DNA of 27,031 bases from an uncultured Alistipes sp. (GTDB taxonomy: Bacteria; Bacteroidota; Bacteroidia; Bacteroidales; Rikenellaceae): contig CALBKP010000131.1 in assembly GCA_937895825.1 (NCBI GenBank), positions 1-27,031 of the forward strand, read 5' to 3'. Of the stretch, positions 1 through 8,360 are shown piece after piece. The notes below the pieces were generated by a model. The model ran no database searches. It was given only the letters and a program-made list of their open reading frames with translations, and had not been told where the DNA came from. Positions within the stretch are counted from its first letter, which is position 1; every line of letters starts with the position of its first letter. Made by a program: the position numbers and the translations under genes.

Positions 1-416
1 ACGTAGAGAACTTGGGCTACGCAAACGACATCGTTAACGTTCGCCCCGGCTATGCCAACAACTACTTGATTCCTCAGGGTTTCGCTAAGGCTGCAACAGC
101 TTCTGCAAAGAAGGTACTTGCTGAGAACCTTCGCCAGCGTGCTCACAAGGATGCTAAGATCCTTGCTGACGCTCAGGCATTGGCTGAGACCATCAACAAT
201 CTTCACCTCACTCTCACAGCTAAGGCTGAGGAGGAGAAGATCTTCGGTGCTATCACCGCTGCTGACCTTGCTACTGCATTGCAGGAGAAGGGCATTGAGG
301 TTGACCGCAAGAACATCACTGTTGACTCAGTTAAGACTCTTGGTGAGTTCGAGGCTGTTGCTAAGCTTCACCGCGAGGTTAAGGCTACTATCAAGTTTGC
401 TGTTGTAGCTGAGTAA
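1..416 (+). CDS. rplI: Large ribosomal subunit protein bL9, 5'-truncated by the window edge
   Basis: Ribosomal protein bL9 binds 23S rRNA at the base of the L1 stalk and helps keep the reading frame. The visible part is read in the frame starting at base 3 and begins V-E-N-L-G-Y-A-N-D-I-V, followed by R-P-G-Y-A-N-N-Y-L-I-P, the diagnostic N-terminal bL9 segment. Only about the first nine residues lie outside the window. The long charged linker helix (about residues 40-75) and the C-terminal domain ending in KATIKFAVVAE follow, at normal family length. A TTG at base 12 is an internal leucine codon, not the start. Codons are strongly biased (GCT, CGT, GAG, AAG), as expected for a highly expressed ribosomal gene. 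In Bacteroidota rplI usually follows rpsF and rpsR, which would lie just outside. A terminator hairpin follows 38 bases after the stop. Confidence 0.96.
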   Translation, partial: VENLGYANDIVNVRPGYANNYLIPQGFAKAATASAKKVLAENLRQRAHKDAKILADAQALAETINNLHLTLTAKAEEEKIFGAITAADLATALQEKGIEVDRKNITVDSVKTLGEFEAVAKLHREVKATIKFAVVAE

Positions 417-454
417 ATTTTCGTGATAGCGACGCATTAGCGACGCGTCAGTCA

Positions 455-485
455 AAATCCCGTAGGATTACATCCTGCGGGATTT
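455..485 (+). terminator. Rho-independent terminator of the rplI operon
   Basis: A 14-base stem (455-468 with 472-485, one G-U pair) and a 3-base loop are followed by CTTATTTTT. It lies 38 bases after the rplI stop on the same strand. Confidence 0.8.
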
Positions 486-670
486 CTTATTTTTGGATAG
501 GACACATCCACCTACTACGAAGGCTGAAAGACTACGCATATTAAGGAAAATATCTGACAACAGTGATAACAAAGACAACAGGGACAACAACGAAGTTGTA
601 GCAGATATTGCTCGCGTGGTCGTTTATCTCTTTGCGGTGTTAGTCATCCCAGTAGCATGCTAAAATAAAA
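486..670. other. Intergenic spacer without recognised gene
   Basis: About 185 bases between the rplI terminator and the terminator of the minus-strand lipoprotein gene. I see no open frame with coding character and no promoter. There is a purine-rich stretch with repeated GACAAC/GATAAC words (about 556-585) and a short hairpin ACAAC/GTTGT near 586-601. Confidence 0.5.
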
Positions 671-699
671 TCGGAGCCTCCCCGCGAGGGAAGCTCCGA
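671..699 (-). terminator. Terminator of the 637-aa lipoprotein gene
   Basis: Read on the minus strand, the arms TCGGAGCTTCCC and GGGAGGCTCCGA enclose a 5-base loop and are followed by TTTTATTTTAGC. It lies 23 bases after the stop codon. Both 12-base arms are identical to those of the terminator at 8285-8319, which ends the other lipoprotein gene; only the loop differs. Confidence 0.85.
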
Positions 700-722
700 A
701 AATAATTTAAGATATATTTATC

Positions 723-2636
723 TTAGTTGTTGTAAACGCTCCATACGCCACCACCCTTATCCCAGGTATTCTCAGTTACGGTATAGAGGTTAGTGCCATC
801 GGTAGGAACCTTGAGGTCCTCAGTCTGGTTCCACTTATTGCCCCAGTTGTTTGCAGCAACACCAGGATTCATGCGGCAGAAGATGATGTTCTCAAAGCCA
901 GCAGGAACAGTCACAGCGTAGATGTTGGTCTCACCCTCAACGAGTGTCATATCAACCCAAGTATCGCCATTACCGAAGAAGTAAGCAGCGAAACGAGCGC
1001 CGTCGATATTCCAGTTAGCATTAGGCTGCAAGTAGAGAACAACGTCAGATGGAGCAACGGGCTCAACATAGTTATCGAAGAAGAGGTTACCCTCAACTAC
1101 ACCGCTAAGATCCTTAGTCTGAGTGCCATTACCATCGTTAAATACAACGTTCAAGGTCTTACCAGTAGCCTCAGCAGGAAGCTGGAATACGTAGTAAGTA
1201 ACACCATCAAGCACCTCAGTCTCTGTGATCTTACGACCAGGCCACTCAACCGAAGCAAGACCGAGATCCTCACCATCGTTAGCCCAGAAGTGAGCATAAA
1301 CATTGTTCCAACCAGAGAGGTTGTTGAAGTAAACCTTATATGCAACAGCAACAACAGGCTCAGCCTCAGTTGTAACCGTTACGGTAGCAACGTCAGATGC
1401 AGCGAACTTCTCCTCGTCAGCAGGGATAGCAACAACGTTGAATGTATACTCAGTCTCATACTCGCCAGTGAATGTGTAAGTAGTCTCCTCAACGAATACG
1501 GGCATCTCAGTACCAACGGTGATACCATACTGAGCAGCATTCTCAACAGCAGTCCAAGTAAGAGTAACTACATTGCCCTCAACCTCAGCCTTAACCTCGG
1601 GAGCTGCAAGAGTCTCAACGGGAACGCTATCGAACAAACCATCCACACCCTTGATAACATGCTCCTCAACGAAGTTATCGTCGATCTTGATAGTGATGTT
1701 AGCAGAAGTAGTAAGAACGTCACCGACGATGGTAGTGAGGCAGTTACGGCAAATAGGAATCTCAGTATTGAAGTCGTTAGCCTTGATAAGACGATCCTTA
1801 GTGTCGAATGTGCTCATACGGAAGTTGATGTTGGTATGATCCGTAGAAGCGTAGAGGTAAGTAGTGAAGAGTGTCATAGCATCCTCACGGCTATCGTAAC
1901 CGAGGTTGTAGTAACCCTCCTTAATATCGTAGCGGTGAGTAGTTTTAGCCATAACGGTCTCAACCTTACCCTTGTAGAGGTTGAATGACTGGAATAGGTT
2001 GTGGTTGTAGAAATCAACCTCAACAGTCTTAGGATCAGCATAGTCTGTGAGCCACTCGAGGTCGGTAGCGATCACACGCACCTTGCTCAAGAAACGCTTA
2101 AGAGTGATAGACTCGTTGAAGATTGTTGTGATCTTGAACTTCTCAGCTGCGAAATAAGCATCGTAAGCCTCGTCCATTGCATTCATACCGTCAACGGTGA
2201 TCTTCGACAAGTCAGAGGTGTTGTAGTGCAAGTCCTCCTCTGAGCCCTGCAAGACGAAGTCTGCATAAGCGTAGATGTTGTACTCGCGGTTAGGAACAGC
2301 GCGGAACTCGAGGGTTGTACCCTGGTAGCTGTCGAACGTCTTAGTCTCCTTGTGTACGCTTACGTTCTCCTCAGCCGAGCGAACCTCGAAGATGTAACGC
2401 AAATCATACTTGCTCCAGAACTCAGCATCACCCTCAGCGAAGTCGATAGCGCCGAAAGCACTATTTGCGCCAGCGTTAGCATCCTTGTCCGAGCCAGCGC
2501 GTGTTACGTCAAGCTCAGGAGCAGCCACGTTCAACGTAGCGGTGACAAAGTCACCCTTTGCTGTCTCAAAACTCTGATCGTTCTGACAAGCAACGAAACA
2601 GAGCGCCACAGCCAAAATAGATAGAAGCTTTTTCAT
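723..2636 (-). CDS. Surface-type lipoprotein with DUF6562-like N-terminus, FN3 domain and two starch-binding-like modules
   Basis: Predicted lipoprotein of 637 aa. A signal peptide with lipobox F-V-A-C17 is followed by QND, an acidic stretch of the kind seen in exported Bacteroidota lipoproteins. Residues about 30-330 are homologous to the N-terminal half of the divergent gene at 3988: shared blocks include NAMDE-YDAYF, a KVRV/KIRV-TD-EW block, and NTEIP-RN-LTT followed by IDDNF. I would place this half in the DUF6562 type, from memory. Residues about 342-425 form a fibronectin type III domain. Residues about 432-522 (NNLSGWNNVYAHFWAND, EWPG) look like a CBM25/26-type starch-binding module. 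Residues 532-637 (YLQPNANW, ARFAAYFFGNG, FCRMNP, NNWGNKWNQT) form a second carbohydrate-binding-like module often found on Bacteroidota amylases. No catalytic domain is visible. Binding of extracellular glycan is inferred, not shown. Confidence 0.85.
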   Translation of the reverse strand: MKKLLSILAVALCFVACQNDQSFETAKGDFVTATLNVAAPELDVTRAGSDKDANAGANSAFGAIDFAEGDAEFWSKYDLRYIFEVRSAEENVSVHKETKTFDSYQGTTLEFRAVPNREYNIYAYADFVLQGSEEDLHYNTSDLSKITVDGMNAMDEAYDAYFAAEKFKITTIFNESITLKRFLSKVRVIATDLEWLTDYADPKTVEVDFYNHNLFQSFNLYKGKVETVMAKTTHRYDIKEGYYNLGYDSREDAMTLFTTYLYASTDHTNINFRMSTFDTKDRLIKANDFNTEIPICRNCLTTIVGDVLTTSANITIKIDDNFVEEHVIKGVDGLFDSVPVETLAAPEVKAEVEGNVVTLTWTAVENAAQYGITVGTEMPVFVEETTYTFTGEYETEYTFNVVAIPADEEKFAASDVATVTVTTEAEPVVAVAYKVYFNNLSGWNNVYAHFWANDGEDLGLASVEWPGRKITETEVLDGVTYYVFQLPAEATGKTLNVVFNDGNGTQTKDLSGVVEGNLFFDNYVEPVAPSDVVLYLQPNANWNIDGARFAAYFFGNGDTWVDMTLVEGETNIYAVTVPAGFENIIFCRMNPGVAANNWGNKWNQTEDLKVPTDGTNLYTVTENTWDKGGGVWSVYNN

Positions 2637-3176
2637 AGTGAAATAAATTAGTAAGTTAATAATTTGGTTAATAAATTATGTATTATTTTTTGTTTGCAAC
2701 TACTTCCATGTTGGCCACTGCGAAAGATAGTCTACCGAAAACACAAAACACGACCAAGCGCCACGATTCACCTCCTCACAACCGCACAGAGCTAAATACC
2801 AATCACTTAGCGCACCATCACATCCTTTCACAATAATTTTCTACACAAAATTAAAGAAAAAAATTGAATCATCAAAATATTTACACCTATAATTATATAT
2901 AAACCGCCACAAAAGATACAACGAATATAGAATTACTCTAAATAAATGCTGCAACCATGCATTCCTACCACACCGAAGATCGACAGCGCACCCTCATACC
3001 CAAATACTCCAATAGCATACCAATTTCGCCAATGGCACAAAAGACCATCTTGCTCATAACAAAGATTATCAAACAAATCCCGTGCTCAACGCCCACTCTC
3101 GCCATAGGAAAATTGCCAAAAGCAAAAACAATTACCCCCATCGACAGCCGAAAATAGACCTTCGAAGCCCGTCAAA

Positions 3177-3207
3177 ATGGCCCTAAACGGCCATAGTGAT
3201 TTTTTTT
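3177..3207 (+). terminator. Terminator-like hairpin with T8 tract
   Basis: A 6-bp stem ATGGCC/GGCCAT (3177-3182 with 3189-3194) and 6-base loop are followed by AGTGA and eight T. No clear gene upstream uses it. It may insulate the strong promoter that starts 32 bases further on. Confidence 0.35.
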
Positions 3208-3238
3208 CATACAAAACGCACATTTTTTCCAATAATTA

Positions 3239-3270
3239 TTTGGTGGCATAGAATATTTTTCTTACATTTG
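3239..3270 (+). promoter_or_regulatory. Strong Bacteroidota-type promoter
   Basis: TTTG at 3239-3242, a 20-base spacer, and TACATTTG at 3263-3270 match the Bacteroides consensus exactly. The expected start is about 3274-3278. The nearest convincing CDS on this strand starts more than 700 bases downstream, so the transcript probably begins with a noncoding RNA or a very long leader. Confidence 0.75.
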
Positions 3271-3275
3271 CATAA

Positions 3276-3480
3276 GATTTAAGAGGATTGAGTGTGTTGG
3301 TGATGATTTCGGATTATTGTGAGGTTCAGCAACTAACATAGCGGAGTGATCGAGGCGGCTATGTTGGCATCACATTCAAAATTCAGCGTACATAGACATA
3401 TTGTTTGATTGCGGGCATGCTTTGTGGCGGCGTTTACCGTTGCATTACACTTTTACCTCCACAACACACTTACTCATTAC
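3276..3480 (+). ncRNA. Candidate structured noncoding RNA
   Basis: Begins just after the consensus promoter at 3239-3270. The ends pair: AGTGTGTTG (3291-3299) is perfectly complementary to CAACACACT (3462-3470), enclosing about 160 bases. Inside, GTGATG (3300-3305) pairs with CATCAC (3368-3373), and within that a 10-bp stem (3333-3342 with 3358-3367) closes a 15-base loop. A weaker hairpin is possible around 3423-3451. A rod of about 190 bases closed at its ends would fit a 6S-like RNA, but I cannot confirm any family. No obvious terminator is seen at 3480, so the 3' end is uncertain, and the RNA could be the 5' part of a longer transcript. Confidence 0.4.
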
Positions 3481-3580
3481 AAGAGTGACAATGGGCGGTT
3501 AACCATGACGCGAGCACCACACAATCAACAATTTAAACGATATACAAGGGCTTAACTATTTTAGACATTGAGGCGAACGA

Positions 3581-3912
3581 ATGAGGCGGATGACGTGCGT
3601 ATGGCACAGCCCCATATCGGGACACCTCGGTCCGAGAATAAACGAGAGCCACTTGCAGTATCGTTGCAAATGTGCATTCTCGGCACCGAGCGTTCCGATC
3701 ACCCGCGGCGGGTGCGCGCATACTGAAGATGTGGCGATGTGCAGAGCAAAAAGCGAGCGGTGCGAGTGTAGATAAGCGGAGCGCAGGCGCGAACTTAAAA
3801 GCAAGGCGCAGAACGAGTGGTTAAGGCGCAAGAGGTGTAAAGCGTAAGCGGGACAAAGCAGAGGCGCAGAACGAGAGGCACAAGGAAAGAGCAGAGGCGC
3901 AAGAGGACGTTA
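3581..3912. repeat. Hairpin-rich and degenerate repetitive intergenic stretch
   Basis: From 3581 to 3760 there are several short inverted repeats: CTCGG/CCGAG pairs near 3628-3638 and again near 3680-3690, a TTGCA/TGCAA hairpin near 3652-3668, and CACCCGC/GCGGGTG at 3700-3714. From about 3800 to 3910 degenerate copies of words such as AGGCGCAGAACGAG and AGGCGCAAGAGG recur at least five times. Overlapping open frames occur on both strands, which is typical of noncoding G+C-rich sequence. I recall similar stretches between genes in other Bacteroidales, but this is memory, not a search. No function is assigned. Confidence 0.45.
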
Positions 3913-3987
3913 TTTGACAGAAAAGATGTTTTATAAACATATTTACTTTTTTAATTAACCTTATTTATTAACAAAATTCATTACACT

Positions 3988-6900
3988 ATGAAGAAATTAT
4001 TTTCTTTGTTGGCAATGGCTGCAATGGTCTTTACAGCCTGCCAGAACGACGAGGGTGTGAAGAATCCTACATTGGCTGACGAGGGTATCGTTAACCTTTC
4101 TGTAGGTGTGCCTGAGTTGGCAACACGTGCTATGGACGGTGACAACCAGTCTGGCGCAGATAGTGCTTATGGTGCTATCGACTATGCAAATTATGGTGCG
4201 TTCCTCGAGACTGACTACGATGTACGTTTCCAGTTGGCAGTTTATGAGGCTGGTGCTGCTGAGGATGCAGAGCCTGTTTACGCTACTACTAACTATGTAG
4301 ACTTCGCTTCTACAACAAACTTCAACGATCTTCGTTTCGTTCCTGGTCGTGAGTACCAGTTCGTAATCTTTGCTGACTTCGTACCACAGGGTACAGAGGG
4401 TGACTTCCGTTACAACACTGCTGATCTCCGCAACATTACTACAGTTGGTAACAGCAAGTTGAACGCTATGGACGAGACTTACGATGCTTACTTCTTCAAC
4501 GAGACTATCAAGATTAAGGCAGGTGAGGTTAACTACCTCGAGGCTACTTTGAAGCGTCCATTCGGTAAGATCCGCGTTCTTACTACTGACTATGAGTGGG
4601 TTAAGGAGTACGCAGCTCCTGTTGAGGGTACTGTTACTTTCTACAACCACGCTATCTACAAGTCATTCAACGCTTTGACTGGTGAGGTTTCAACTGAGGC
4701 TACTAACGATGAGGAGTCTTTGACTTATGCAATCAACAAGGAGTACTACGGTGCTACTAAGTACGAGGGCAAGGATGCTGCTACTCTCTTCGCTACTTAC
4801 ATTCTTGGTAATGAGTGGCAGGAGGCTGTTAACTTCCGTCTCGACACTTTCGATGAGGACGGTTCGTTGATCAAGTCTTTGGACTTCAACACTGAGATTC
4901 CTTACCAGCGTAACCACCTTACTACTCTTGTAGGTAACCTTCTTACTAACGAGGCTGACCTCTTTGTTCGTATCGACGATAACTTCGACGCTGAGGAGTT
5001 CATTGGTGGTGACTTCGAGAACCTCGAGTCTGGTCTTGGTTATGTTCGCGAGGGTGAGGCGTATGGTTCTTATGCATACAAGTACGAGACTAACCTCTTC
5101 TACTTCACAGTTGTAAGCGACGAGGGTGGCAAGGCTCTTCCTACTGGTGAGTTTGAGTACACTGACGATGAGACTCTTAAGCAGAATGAAGGTTACTTCA
5201 GCATCGAGGGTATCGACGTAGAGAAGGGTACTTTGACTATTGAGAAGCGCAACACTCGCGCTGAAGGCGATAGCTACTACGTAGTATTCGACATCTACGC
5301 TACTATCAACGGTAAGACTGAGAACTACATCCTTACTTGGACTGGCGTGCTTAAGGCTCCACGTACTGTTCTTGATACTCCTGTTGTAGAGTATGACATT
5401 GATGAGGAGGGTACTTACATCACATTCTCTTGGGATGCTGTTGAGGGTGCTAAGAACTACACCGTAAGCTATAACGGCGAGAAGCAGACCGTTGAGGGTA
5501 CTTCTGCTACATTCGTGTTCACTTATGAGGCAAAGGAGGGTCAGCTCGTAGTTAAGCAGACTGCTTATGTAACTGCTAATCCTGAGTTGACTTGGTCTAA
5601 CACTGAGTCTACAGCTACTGTAAACATTGAGTACAATATTCCTATCACTTGGACTGAGGTTCCCGTTTTCTTGCAGTATGTTAAGGATAAAGAGGTAGCA
5701 TTCTACACTGATGGTCTTACTATCTACTTCGAGAAGTATCCTTCACTTGAGGGTGCTTGGTATCAGACAGCAGGTGAGATTCCTACACCTTTCTCTAAGG
5801 AGACTACAGTTGAGGAGACTACTGGTAGCGCTGCTCAGGTAGTTATTGCTGATCCCGTTATTGCTACTAAGTTCATCTACACTGGTGCAATGAATCCTTA
5901 TATCTTGAATGAGTATGAGATTAACTGGGTTGCTGGTTACAACACTGTTGATATTAAGTTCTTCAACAAGGCTGGCGACGCTATCGAGTTCGAGACTCCT
6001 GCTCCTATGGAGGCAGGTAAGGATACTATCAAGCCTACTTACGTAGCTATCGGTGGTGACGAGGCTGCTAACATCAAGAATGCTGAGATGAACGTATTGC
6101 TCGAGGATGGTGAGTACACTATCTTCTTCAATATCCACTCTGCTATCAACGACGTTCTTATGCAGTATGTTGGTAAGATCGACTTCGAGAAGCCTTACGC
6201 TCCTGACTACGAGCTTACTTCTTATGAGGCTCGCGAGAATACTATCTACTTCAAGGGCGAGGCCGCTGAGTTCGAGATCGAGGCTACTTCACTCGAGTCT
6301 GGCGATGTAGTTGTTAAGAAGATTATCCTTAACGGTAGCGACGACTACGCTGCTTCTAATCAGGTAACTGCTGCTACTGCAGTTGTTAAGGAGAAGGAGA
6401 ACGGCGATTATGACGCTCGTTACACTGTAACTGTTAACCTTCCTATCGTAGGTGAGCAGACATCTGATCTTCAGTACGTTGGTCCATTCAAGGCTTATGA
6501 GGCTCCCGCAGGTCCTGAGCAGGTTAACGAGTTCCAGGCTACTTACGAGAATGTAGAGGGTCTTGCAGTATTTACAGGTATCGAATACGACTATAAGATT
6601 TTCGTTAATAACCTTGCAACTGTTGAGTACGATGGTACTCAGGCTGATGGTTGGGGTGCAAGAAGCCTTAAGTTCCCTGCTGGCGAGGGCTTCTACAGCT
6701 TCAATCATGGTGATAAGTTGACTGTTGACGGTGACAATGTAACTCTTGAGTTCGTTGGCTGGAACGGTTCAAAGATGCGTATGCTTGCTTCTACAGCTCC
6801 CGCTACTCAGGAGCCCGAGGATATCACTGTTGAGCTCGCTAAGGACGGTGATATGTACGTGGGTGGTAACTACACATTCATTCAGGACGACATGGGTGAT

Positions 6901-8244
6901 TGGATTGCATATGTTAACAACCACAAGCAGCCTTCTGGCGCCCCCGTAATGATCAACCTTAATGAGGAGAACGTAATCGACGCTATTGACGATCTCACAT
7001 TCGAGTTCTTCGATGAGTACAACTACGCTAACGTAACTGCTATCTACGATAGGTTCGGTGTTACTACTAATGATCCCCTCGAGATTATGTTGGCTCTTGA
7101 CGAGGAAACTGGCTACTTGGTAGGATCATATGAGGACACTGTTTATACTATCATGGACGACGGTAAAGACTTTGCAGGTACAATTACTAAGGGTAATGAA
7201 GTCCGCTATGGCATTATTATCACGGTAACCGATGCTGAGGATGGCAGTGGCAAGTATTACACATTCTACGATGAGCTTAACGAGCGTGACGTTAAGGCAT
7301 TCTACCAGACCTCTTTCGCTCCTGTGGATGAAACTGTTTACGTAACGTTCACAAAGATCGCTGAGGGTGGTGCTGCTGGTACTGGCACCTCAAAGTTCAA
7401 CTTGTCTGACGAGGCTGGCAATAAGGTATCGCTTGTTGTTGACAATGCTGCTATTGCTGCTGGTAAGATTGTTGATGGTAACTATACATGGATAAGCTCA
7501 TATCAGTATATAAATAATAAGTCTCAGTTCTCATTCGTCAACAAGACTCTCACAGTTAACGGTGCTACATTTGCTAACGCTGATATCGCTGGTACTATGA
7601 CTGTTGTGGATGGTAAGATTACTTTGAACATGAGTATCTTCGAGGTTCCATATGTACTCGTTTACACTCCAAGCAACACTCCCGTAGTGCCCGAGCAGCC
7701 AACAACATACGAGGAGGTCACTTTGACAGCAACATATGAGACTTTTATAGGTTCAGTTAAGGCATACCACGCAGAGCCATATTGGATTAATGGCGATACT
7801 TGGATGGAGGTAGAGGGTATTCCTTCTTTGACAAGCATTAAGCAGGAAGAGAAACTTGAGTCAACTGAGACTAACGGAAACGTAACAACATTCAAGTTCA
7901 CTGATGAGGTTAACAAGAAGAAGGTAACTGTCACTTACACTGACGAGACTCAGGAGCCAGAGCAGACTGTAGTTGAGAATATTAAGGCTACATATAAGAG
8001 TGGCTCATATGGTAAAATAAGTGTAAACTTTGCAGATGCAAATAACGCAGCTAACAATTTTGATTGCACGTTTACATACTCAGGTTATACACCTAATGGT
8101 ACATATACCATCGGCGAGAATGCAACTGTAGAGAATGGTACTGGTACAATTGTTGTAACAGTGAATGACCCTAATTACTCTTTCAACATTGATGCAACTG
8201 TTAATGGTGTAGTTTACAAGGGTACTGTAACCATGGCATTGTAA
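3988..8244 (+). CDS. Very large DUF6562-like surface lipoprotein with multiple beta-sandwich-like modules
   Basis: Predicted lipoprotein of 1418 aa. A signal peptide with lipobox F-T-A-C18 is followed by QNDEG. Residues about 30-335 are homologous to the N-terminal half of the divergent 637-aa lipoprotein. Residues about 462-548 form a fibronectin type III domain (FSWDAVEGAKNYTVSYNG). The rest (about 550-1418) is a chain of modules rich in beta strands and aromatic, acidic and threonine residues, with proline/glutamate linkers near 840, 940, 1235 and 1325. I do not recognise them as named families. No catalytic motif or membrane anchor beyond the lipid is seen. Codon choice is extreme (ACT, GCT, CGT, GAG, TAC, AAC dominate), like rplI and mdh in this window, which suggests a very abundant product. 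The last 250 codons are less biased. A role as an abundant surface or extracellular structural or binding protein is inferred. Confidence 0.85.
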   Translation: MKKLFSLLAMAAMVFTACQNDEGVKNPTLADEGIVNLSVGVPELATRAMDGDNQSGADSAYGAIDYANYGAFLETDYDVRFQLAVYEAGAAEDAEPVYATTNYVDFASTTNFNDLRFVPGREYQFVIFADFVPQGTEGDFRYNTADLRNITTVGNSKLNAMDETYDAYFFNETIKIKAGEVNYLEATLKRPFGKIRVLTTDYEWVKEYAAPVEGTVTFYNHAIYKSFNALTGEVSTEATNDEESLTYAINKEYYGATKYEGKDAATLFATYILGNEWQEAVNFRLDTFDEDGSLIKSLDFNTEIPYQRNHLTTLVGNLLTNEADLFVRIDDNFDAEEFIGGDFENLESGLGYVREGEAYGSYAYKYETNLFYFTVVSDEGGKALPTGEFEYTDDETLKQNEGYFSIEGIDVEKGTLTIEKRNTRAEGDSYYVVFDIYATINGKTENYILTWTGVLKAPRTVLDTPVVEYDIDEEGTYITFSWDAVEGAKNYTVSYNGEKQTVEGTSATFVFTYEAKEGQLVVKQTAYVTANPELTWSNTESTATVNIEYNIPITWTEVPVFLQYVKDKEVAFYTDGLTIYFEKYPSLEGAWYQTAGEIPTPFSKETTVEETTGSAAQVVIADPVIATKFIYTGAMNPYILNEYEINWVAGYNTVDIKFFNKAGDAIEFETPAPMEAGKDTIKPTYVAIGGDEAANIKNAEMNVLLEDGEYTIFFNIHSAINDVLMQYVGKIDFEKPYAPDYELTSYEARENTIYFKGEAAEFEIEATSLESGDVVVKKIILNGSDDYAASNQVTAATAVVKEKENGDYDARYTVTVNLPIVGEQTSDLQYVGPFKAYEAPAGPEQVNEFQATYENVEGLAVFTGIEYDYKIFVNNLATVEYDGTQADGWGARSLKFPAGEGFYSFNHGDKLTVDGDNVTLEFVGWNGSKMRMLASTAPATQEPEDITVELAKDGDMYVGGNYTFIQDDMGDWIAYVNNHKQPSGAPVMINLNEENVIDAIDDLTFEFFDEYNYANVTAIYDRFGVTTNDPLEIMLALDEETGYLVGSYEDTVYTIMDDGKDFAGTITKGNEVRYGIIITVTDAEDGSGKYYTFYDELNERDVKAFYQTSFAPVDETVYVTFTKIAEGGAAGTGTSKFNLSDEAGNKVSLVVDNAAIAAGKIVDGNYTWISSYQYINNKSQFSFVNKTLTVNGATFANADIAGTMTVVDGKITLNMSIFEVPYVLVYTPSNTPVVPEQPTTYEEVTLTATYETFIGSVKAYHAEPYWINGDTWMEVEGIPSLTSIKQEEKLESTETNGNVTTFKFTDEVNKKKVTVTYTDETQEPEQTVVENIKATYKSGSYGKISVNFADANNAANNFDCTFTYSGYTPNGTYTIGENATVENGTGTIVVTVNDPNYSFNIDATVNGVVYKGTVTMAL

Positions 8245-8284
8245 TCCCTCATTTAAGCCTTTAGGCTGATATAACAAACCTTTT

Positions 8285-8319
8285 TCGGAGCTTCCCACAC
8301 GGGAGGCTCCGATTTTTTT
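8285..8319 (+). terminator. Terminator of the 1418-aa lipoprotein gene
   Basis: A 12-base stem (8285-8296 with 8301-8312, one G-U pair) and loop ACAC are followed by seven T. It lies 40 bases after the stop codon. The arms are identical to those of the terminator at 671-699. A run of nine G follows at 8321-8329. Confidence 0.92.
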
Positions 8320-8340
8320 AGGGGGGGGGAATTAAGGATT

Positions 8341-8360
8341 GTGCGCGGGCGTTGCCCGCT
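8341..8360 (+). repeat. Hairpin block, copy 1
   Basis: GTGCGCGGGCGTTGCCCGCT contains the perfect hairpin GCGGGC-GTT-GCCCGC (8345-8359) directly followed by TAAAGGG. It is identical to 9331-9350. The complement of each 34-bp unit also reads as hairpin followed by TAAAGGGT, so this block is an inverted relative of those units. Confidence 0.85.

Larger units (their letters stand above)
2637..3276. other. AT-rich intergenic region between the two lipoprotein genes
   Basis: No convincing protein gene. The first 55 bases are the leader of the minus-strand lipoprotein gene and resemble the leader of the plus-strand gene. A near-consensus minus-strand -7 box (TATCTTTC, 2729 down to 2722) would give a leader of about 80 bases, but no good -33 box is seen. 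Short open frames overlap on both strands between 2957 and 3157; neither has a recognisable product. Confidence 0.5.

Noticed and set aside
2957..3157. 66-aa protein gene on the plus strand, and a 58-aa frame on the minus strand (2965-3141)
   Set aside because: Two opposite frames share the same codon register, neither has a promoter or recognisable product; only the T8 hairpin at 3177-3207 hints at a transcript end.
3533..3831. Overlapping 62-91 aa frames on both strands
   Set aside because: G+C-rich hairpin sequence leaves frames open by chance; composition is Cys/His/Arg-rich and not protein-like.
8321..8329. Nine-G tract as a phase-variation switch
   Set aside because: It lies after a terminator and outside any reading frame or promoter spacer, so slippage would not switch a gene visibly.
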